From contig NC_087377.1 in assembly GCF_963675165.1 (NCBI RefSeq), positions 11,332,632 through 11,396,631 of the forward strand: a stretch of DNA of 64,000 bases, in the 5' to 3' direction. The position numbers and the translations under genes were made by a program. Positions 57,768-64,000 of the stretch are shown one piece after another. Source of the stretch: Halichondria panicea (taxonomy: Eukaryota; Porifera; Demospongiae; Suberitida; Halichondriidae). Below the pieces are notes generated by a model that was given only the letters and a program-made list of their open reading frames with translations, was not told where the DNA came from and did no database searches. The number at the start of each line of letters is the position of its first letter. Within the stretch, counting starts at the first letter, position 1.

Positions 57768-60707
57768 ATGAGTATGCCAAGTTGCAGCAAGGTAAAAGAT
57801 ATATACTTCTGCATGTATAAATATAAATACTCTCATGAATAATGATTGCATGCTTCACCCTGCATTGTAGATTATACAATTGGTCCTGACTTCATGGGTA
57901 CTGCTAGCAAATCAACTGGGTAAGTGTTTATAGTATAGTACACCTGCTAGGATGCCCGATTCATAAAGGCTGCTGGTATAGATCTATTACTGAGAAAAAT
58001 ATTACTTATCCAGAAGCAGAGCAAATCCCTTCGGCTTTCATTGTAATTGTCTATAATAATTGTCCAGATGCCGTAAATGAACATTTTGTTGATGAAGGTG
58101 CGCAAACAGTTTGCCCTGGAGAGTTGGTTTCTCTAATTTGCACTCATGACAATGTTGCTGGTCAACAAACTCACTGGATTGTCAGTGGCTCTCAGCCTTG
58201 TGATGAATTTGTAAGCCACTTCACTGATTCGACTGAAAACATGTGTGGTTCGTTCACTATTACAAGGATAGGTAATACAGTTTCTACATTATACTCAACT
58301 ATTCAAATACCCACCACTGAGGCACTGGACGGTACTTTGATTGAGTGTTTTTCTGGAGGTCTTACATCGTCCCCACAAGTTGGCAACACCACACTCAATG
58401 TGATAAGTCAGTGAAACAACAAGATTTCATGCTAGCCACACCATATCAACTTTATATATATACTTTCAACTGTTACAGATCTAACTGTGTCTACTGTAAC
58501 TGACTGGATGGCTAACCTGAGAACCAACCGTTTATGTCCTGTTCTGGAGTGGGACCCAGTGGACCAACCTTACCAGAGATGTGTCATCGGCTACACTATC
58601 AACCTGAATGGAACAGTGTACAATACCACAAACACATCTCTATCATTAGCTGGAGAGAGCCTCTCTTACTGTGAGACTCAGACAGTGACTGTGACACCAC
58701 TCACACTCAATGGACTCTTATCGCCAGACACCTCAAATATCACAGTGATCAATAGAGGTGCCTGTAATGTGACAGCATTATTGTTCAATTTGGGTGTCAC
58801 ATTATTCAGATTTGGGGACTCCAGCATTATCTGCCTCCTTCACCATCCATAATGAAGTGCTACTGAAGCTGCAAATAATGGTCCAGGTATGTAGCTATTA
58901 CATGGCTATGAGTGCCACAAGCTGTTTATTGGCCCGGTAGAAGATTGTGGTCAAGGGCCTCTAGCCTGAGAGCATTATCTACTACAAGGACCAATACTGC
59001 TTGTCAGTGGCAGATCCAGACATGCAGGTTCCATGGGTTCCATGGAATCAACACACTGGAGATCAACTTACTAGCTATATAGCTAGCAACTAAGCTTGCA
59101 TGAATGATCGTGATCTGTATAATAGAGTTACGCAATTTACGTGGGCTCTCTAATGCGCATGCTCATTGCTTAGGAAAAGTGATGACCTTTTTTTTGTAAA
59201 TTTTAGCTATTTTGTAACTCCCCTCTCAAATTCTTAGATACGTCACAGCTGGTTGCATTTTGACCTCTGAGATCAAATAAAACAGGGTGCCAATATCTGC
59301 CATAATTATGGCATGCACAGTTCAGGTGGTGAACTGTGCCAGTAAGGCGCATATGTCACAACTACTTGTGGCATGCACGAATTGCCATGTAATAACTACT
59401 TCATTGCCTTGAAAACCAACATAAAAACCACTTGTTGCATATAGATATGACAGTTCTCTACTGATTTTGGTGGCTGGAATTACGTAATAACCGCATAGAA
59501 ACCAGCATATGCTGCATAGCAAACTTCACAGGGACCACAAAAACTTACAAGAGCGTGTTCCTGTATAAAGTAGTAGTTGACAGTTTGGGTGTGAGGGGGT
59601 TTCTCTCTCCAGAGGGTAATTTTATGCGTCAATAGGCAACATAAATATATGTAATATTAATTTTGTTGCCATATAATTATTATTGTCCTCTCACAACAGG
59701 AAATTTCAATTGATATTGCACCCATTCGAATATTCGGATACATAACGAGTGGAGAAAATTGTGTTCCTACCAAATCATTTAATGGAAGTTCAGTTGCAAT
59801 CGATTTTTCAGATCAATCTCCTGGAGATGCTTACACAGTGTGTGTGATGTTCAGAAACAAGGAATGCTCTGTGTCTGCAATCAATTCCATTACTGTGACT
59901 GGTAAAATGCATAATGCTGGCATATCATTAAATTTATGATTTCGTATCTTTCAGTTCCAGCTACAATGATTACCGTACAAGAAGTTACACCATCGGATAC
60001 TAACTACACGGTTCGTTTGTCCCTCCCCTTCACCAGCTACCCTCCCGGTGACCTGCTCATTATCTCCACCCTCTCTCCCCCTCACTCGGACCCAATCATC
60101 CTCCCCTTTCCCTACACAACCAACCAAGTTACCGTGACCTTCACTGAACTCACTGCTGGAGTCCTCTACACCTACACCATTAGAGTTGTTCTGGCCAGCA
60201 ACAAATCAAATGACGTCGTATCTCCAATCACTGGAGAATTCAGTTTGATAACATTAGGAGATATTACATGGAGGCGAATAACTGGTAGATAGTGAAACAA
60301 TTGCAAATAGTATTGTTTACCTCAACAGTATAGTGAATAAGCTAGAGTTTACTAGTAGTTAGCCTGCTATGATAATAATACTCATTACTGTAACTCATGC
60401 ATTAATTCTCAAATGAAAAACATCTATATACACACATGCAGAACCTGTGCGGTCCCTCTCTACTGGTGAAGCAGTGGCAGTCAGTGTGGCAGCTACATTC
60501 ACTATCTCCATAGCGATTGGACTCCTGCTGGGGATGTCTGTAATGTACTGCATTATGTACTACAGGAATAAGGGACACTACGCAGTAAGACAGCGACAGG
60601 AGGAAAGCATTCAACCCACTGTGCCAAGTGGTCCTGTTTACGAAGAAGTTACTCCTATCCAAGAACGAATTGAGCTGAAACCGAATGAAGCATACAGACC
60701 AATATAA
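57768..60707 (+). CDS. Intact type I receptor: signal - Ig-like - FN3 x3 - TM - tyrosine tail (521 aa)
   Basis: Exons: 57768-57791, 57871-57919 (together the signal peptide, IIQLVLTSWVLLANQ), 58068-58406 (Ig-like with Cys/Trp/Cys), 58479-58757 (FN3-1), 58810-58886 plus 59700-59901 (FN3-2, phase-0 split), 59955-60284 (FN3-3), 60442-60707 (TM and tail). Lengths sum to 1566 nt, exactly 521 codons plus stop, and all phases fit. At the end of FN3-3 the donor used in the paralogue is mutated (GGAG followed by AT); a GT nine codons further on restores phase 1. The 58757 donor (GTGCCT) is weak. The tail has VYEEV and, 17 residues on, NEAY. The ectodomain resembles that of the receptor at 29627-32336; the tail plan resembles that of the receptor at 7844-9991. 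Confidence 0.8.
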
Positions 60708-61151
60708 AACTGTACTAGTCTGGAAACCTAAACTCTGTATTTGTGCACCACAATAATTATGTGCATAAAAAGTAGAAGCACACATAGGAAGTCTGTTTTG
60801 CATTGTTTGGTAAAGATCATTAACATCATAATTGACGTATTGGATCAAGTTGAACGATAAGAACAGATAGGGGGGCATCAGACATCTGCGACGTTTGACC
60901 AGCAACAGCATTATGAACAACTGCCCCTTCCAGGCTGGCTCCAGACATCCAAACTCTCAGAAGTACTGACAGACCCTATACTGCATGTGCTGCCCGTTCT
61001 GTTTTACTCGGTATTCTCACAATGATACTTTCTGAAAGCTCACAATTAATGCAATCGATTTGTGATTTTTCCCGACATGTATCTGTAAGATGATATGCTG
61101 AGAGCTCAAAATAAAAATGTTCAGGAATTTGAGTACCGTATACTGTATTAT

Positions 61152-61330
61152 TATAGCGTGTATATTTCGGCGGTAAACGTTAGCGGTTTTCGCAGATAGC
61201 ATGTATCCTACAGACATATAAGTATCGCATGCATGCATGCGCGTTAAAAGGCTATTCCAAGGAAATTGAATCTGCAAAATTCCTTATGATTTTCTGCAAA
61301 AGTTTATACCCTCGAAATATACCTGCTATA
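61152..61330. mobile_element. MITE, TATAGCGTGTATATTTC termini
   Basis: Inverted ends TATAGCGTGTATATTTCGG and CCTCGAAATATACCTGCTATA (outer part). Same family as 2648-2852. Confidence 0.55.
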
Positions 61331-62480
61331 CGGTAAGCAGTAAAAATAAAATGACACTTCGATTGTTTAAACAATTGCAACCCTGCACAGTATACGTGTA
61401 ACCCCTCATATATATATAGCGGTGTACAAAACAACCATTCAATAAAAGATAACGTTCCACTGTATATAAGGGGAGAGGGTTGGATACACTATTATAGGAT
61501 TTTCAATACAAGGTTTTGTTGTATTGCTGATGCAAAGAATAACTAACGCAAAATATGCATTGTAGAGAGTATTAGAGAGAAACATACGCAGCTGTACAAC
61601 ACAGCTATAAGACTCACCCGACCGCGATGACCTCCTCGGAGTTCCTCTCTGACACAAAAGTTATACATGCACTATCGCTCGTAGGGTCGGCTGTACATGT
61701 AGTATATCTGTAGAGGATGTGAACATTTCAATACACCTGTATATATAATGCTCATAAGAACTGCTGTACATGCATTATGGACTGGGACCAACACTAAAAA
61801 TAATTTATAAGAGACCCTTCAACTTATATAATTGCTGCTGTTTACTGCATGTTGTCAGTAATAAATACTATAACAGTGACACCACAATAAAATGCTCTGT
61901 TTATTAATTATGAGCTAGCTATAAGGACTCTCTGCATGTGAATAAGGACACCTCTAGTATAATCAGGACACTTAACGCTTAGAAATAGAAGCACATAGAT
62001 ATATTACTAGAATCAACTTTACCCAAAACTTGTTGCATTTTATGCAGCAACATTACTATTAGACAACAACCAAGCTACACACAACCTCTCCATTAATTGA
62101 TACACCCACCGCATTAGGTACGACCGAGTATACCGTATTATAATTATTATAGCTGGTATAATTAGCAAAGGCAAAACATTCATGGTTGCATGAGCAATAT
62201 TTAGTCACTTTGTGGATAATATTTTTGTGAGGTTGCTGCTTGCACTGCAGGTAAAGGTAGGCAAGGTCGCTTCATTCATGGGTAAAAATTAAGAATTATA
62301 TTCGTGCTGAGTTCCAACCACGAAAACCAAGAATATTTTGTTTCCCGGAAATGACCAGCAAAAATATACGGTACCTCTCTGAGGTGAACATTAGGTTTAT
62401 TGGTTTCAAGCGCCAATGCATTGATTATAATAGCCTATAAGGATGAAAAAATGTATACTGTATAGAAGTGGTGCATGCAT
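61320..62480. repeat. Duplicated segment, copy 2
   Basis: Homologous to 52980-54058 in the same orientation, without the piggyBac-like insertion that ends that copy. No gene recognised. Confidence 0.75.
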
Positions 62481-62489
62481 AGTTTTCAT

Positions 62490-62997
62490 GCAAATGTCAC
62501 CAAAAAATGATCATCTGAATCTATAGTCACACATTTTGCAATTGTGTAAAAACTATAGTCATCACTTTTACAGTACTTTTTTGCCAAATTGTGACGTGCC
62601 TGCGTGCTAAGAACATAATAACAGGTATTTAGTTTTGATGTGATAGCAGAAATCGTTTAATGTATGAATGTATAGTGTGCCCTAGGGTTACATGGTGGCC
62701 GCTAAATTCATATTGACACAAGGATTGTGAAGCAGGTGCAACGCTGCATGAAAAACACAACTACAGTGGAGCCCATCAGGCTATAACGGACACCTTTGGG
62801 GAACAATGTTTTGGCCTTATACAGAGGTGGCCTTTGTTGAGGGGTTGTTTTATACACAAATTGTTCATTTGGGACCTGGGTGCCTGGCCGTTATATAGCA
62901 GCTGGCCTTTATTTGGAGGTGGTTGTTAACAAAGGTTCCACTGTATTCATTATGCATTAATTCTCAAATGAAAAACATGTACAATTAATGTATATGC
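62490..62997. repeat. Duplicated segment leading to the orphan tail exon
   Basis: It matches 54670-54850 and then 55840-56080 (GGGAACAATGTTTTGGCC, GGGACCTGGGTGCCTGGCCG), skipping the insertions found there. Confidence 0.7.
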
Positions 62998-63013
62998 ATG
63001 CACACACATGCAG

Positions 63014-63282
63014 AATCTGTGCGGTCCCTCTCTACTGGTGAAGCAATGGCAGTCAGTGTGGCAGCTACATTCACTATTTCCATAGCGATTGGACTCTTGT
63101 TGTGGATGTCTGTAATGTACTGCATTATGTATTACAGGAATAGGGGATGCTACGCAGTAAGACAGCGTCAGGAGGAAAGCATTCAACCCACTGTGCCAAG
63201 TGGTCTTGTTTATGAAGAAGTTACTCCTATCCAAGAACGAATTGAGCTGAAACTGAATGAAGCATACGGACCATTATCATAG
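63014..63282 (+). CDS. Orphan but intact TM/tail exon of the receptor family
   Basis: After ATGCAG at 63008-63013 an open phase-1 exon codes a transmembrane helix (VAATFTISIAIGLLL) and a tail with LVYEEV and NEAYGP, ending at 63282. It is nearly identical to the last exon of the receptor at 57768-60707, in the same direction and about 2.3 kb downstream, with no ectodomain of its own. It could be an alternative last exon for that gene or a duplicate remnant. Confidence 0.55.
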
Positions 63283-64000
63283 CTTATTAAACTAAACTGT
63301 CTGAAGGCCTCAATTCTTTTATTGCAGTATGTTGTGGTGTGCAGTTGTAGTTGTAAGTGAAAAGATTCTTACCTGTGCATATTGAGTATCACTTGATATT
63401 GCAAGATAGTATACATATACAGAATTTAGATGATGTTTTGAGTTGTATAGAATGAAGAGCAATAACCTGTATGTATGTTTCTTTCTGTGCAGTCAGTATA
63501 ATTATAATGTTAAATAGCTCTCAAAACAGGGAGCTTTTGACCTCAATATAGAAGAATCTACAAGGATATATTATATAAGTTGCTGCATGTGTAAAGTGAA
63601 TAATTATTATTTTGTGACTATAAATTAGCATCATGCAATAGTCGCATAATTAGCTAATACACTATATTATATATATAGCTGTATTATAATACAGCTCTAG
63701 TATATAATTATAGTTGAAAGAAACGATGTTGAAGAATGAAACTCCCCACCCACACATGCACAGCAGTCCTTGCAGCAGTATATCTACCACTTATTCATCT
63801 ATATACCAGTCGCTGCTGCAACTGTTCCACATCAACCGTCAACAGAGCTTTCGGCTGGAGGAGCCCATGCATCATGTTCATCAGTAAAGTAATTACGAGT
63901 TTGTAGACTGTATAATAATAACAAGGCATTATCAACTCTCTTAGTTTTTACAAGCCCTGCCCTTTTAAAAAATAACCAGCCCTTGTTGCCTTTGACCTCT
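63283..64000. other. 3' flank, nothing recognised
   Basis: AT-rich sequence without supportable exon or repeat terminus. Confidence 0.4.

Overview
The window reads as nuclear DNA of an early-branching metazoan, most likely a demosponge resembling Amphimedon. This is inferred from compact AT-rich DNA full of ATAATTAT and TGCATGCA motifs, very short GT-AG introns (about 47-80 bp in places), phase-1 exons coding Ig, FN3 and sushi (CCP) domains, a relic receptor tyrosine kinase, and dense small DNA transposons. No bacterial operon, tRNA, rRNA or CRISPR array was seen. Species identity is inference.

Layout. 408-4165 (+): a gene of nine phase-0 exons that joins a Pogo/CENP-B-type transposase DNA-binding segment to coiled-coil exons and a TKL-like kinase domain. 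5042-12624: a cluster of single-pass receptors, namely a frameshifted Ig-FN3-FN3-CCP receptor (+), an intact 500-residue Ig-FN3-CCPx3 receptor (-) and its decayed tandem paralogue (-). About 12.7-31.2 kb: a block of roughly 5-6 kb present three times. Copies A and B carry truncated receptor relics; copy C holds a nearly complete receptor (29627-32336, -). Comparing the copies exposes several insertions with clean empty sites.

32638-40219 is a complete KDZ-type DNA transposon with 79-bp terminal inverted repeats, a KDZ transposase on the minus strand and a decayed Ulp1/C48 protease-PHD gene on the plus strand. 40.8-46.7 kb holds relics: an FN3 receptor fragment, a receptor tyrosine kinase broken by a hAT-like element, and a decayed reverse transcriptase. 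47.9-52.4 kb carries an orphan transmembrane exon, a frameshifted MACPF (perforin-like) gene and an exportin-like fragment. 53-63.3 kb consists of duplicated segments around an intact 521-residue Ig-FN3x3 receptor (57768-60707, +), with extra copies of its transmembrane/tail exon before and after it.

How the genes relate. Receptors with different ectodomains share a cytoplasmic tail plan with two tyrosine motifs (VYEEV, then NEAY). Two receptors with nearly the same ectodomain carry unrelated tails. All domain and tail exons are phase 1, so the cluster behaves like a modular receptor family diversifying by tandem duplication, exon exchange and pseudogenization. A role in self/non-self or microbial recognition is inference only.
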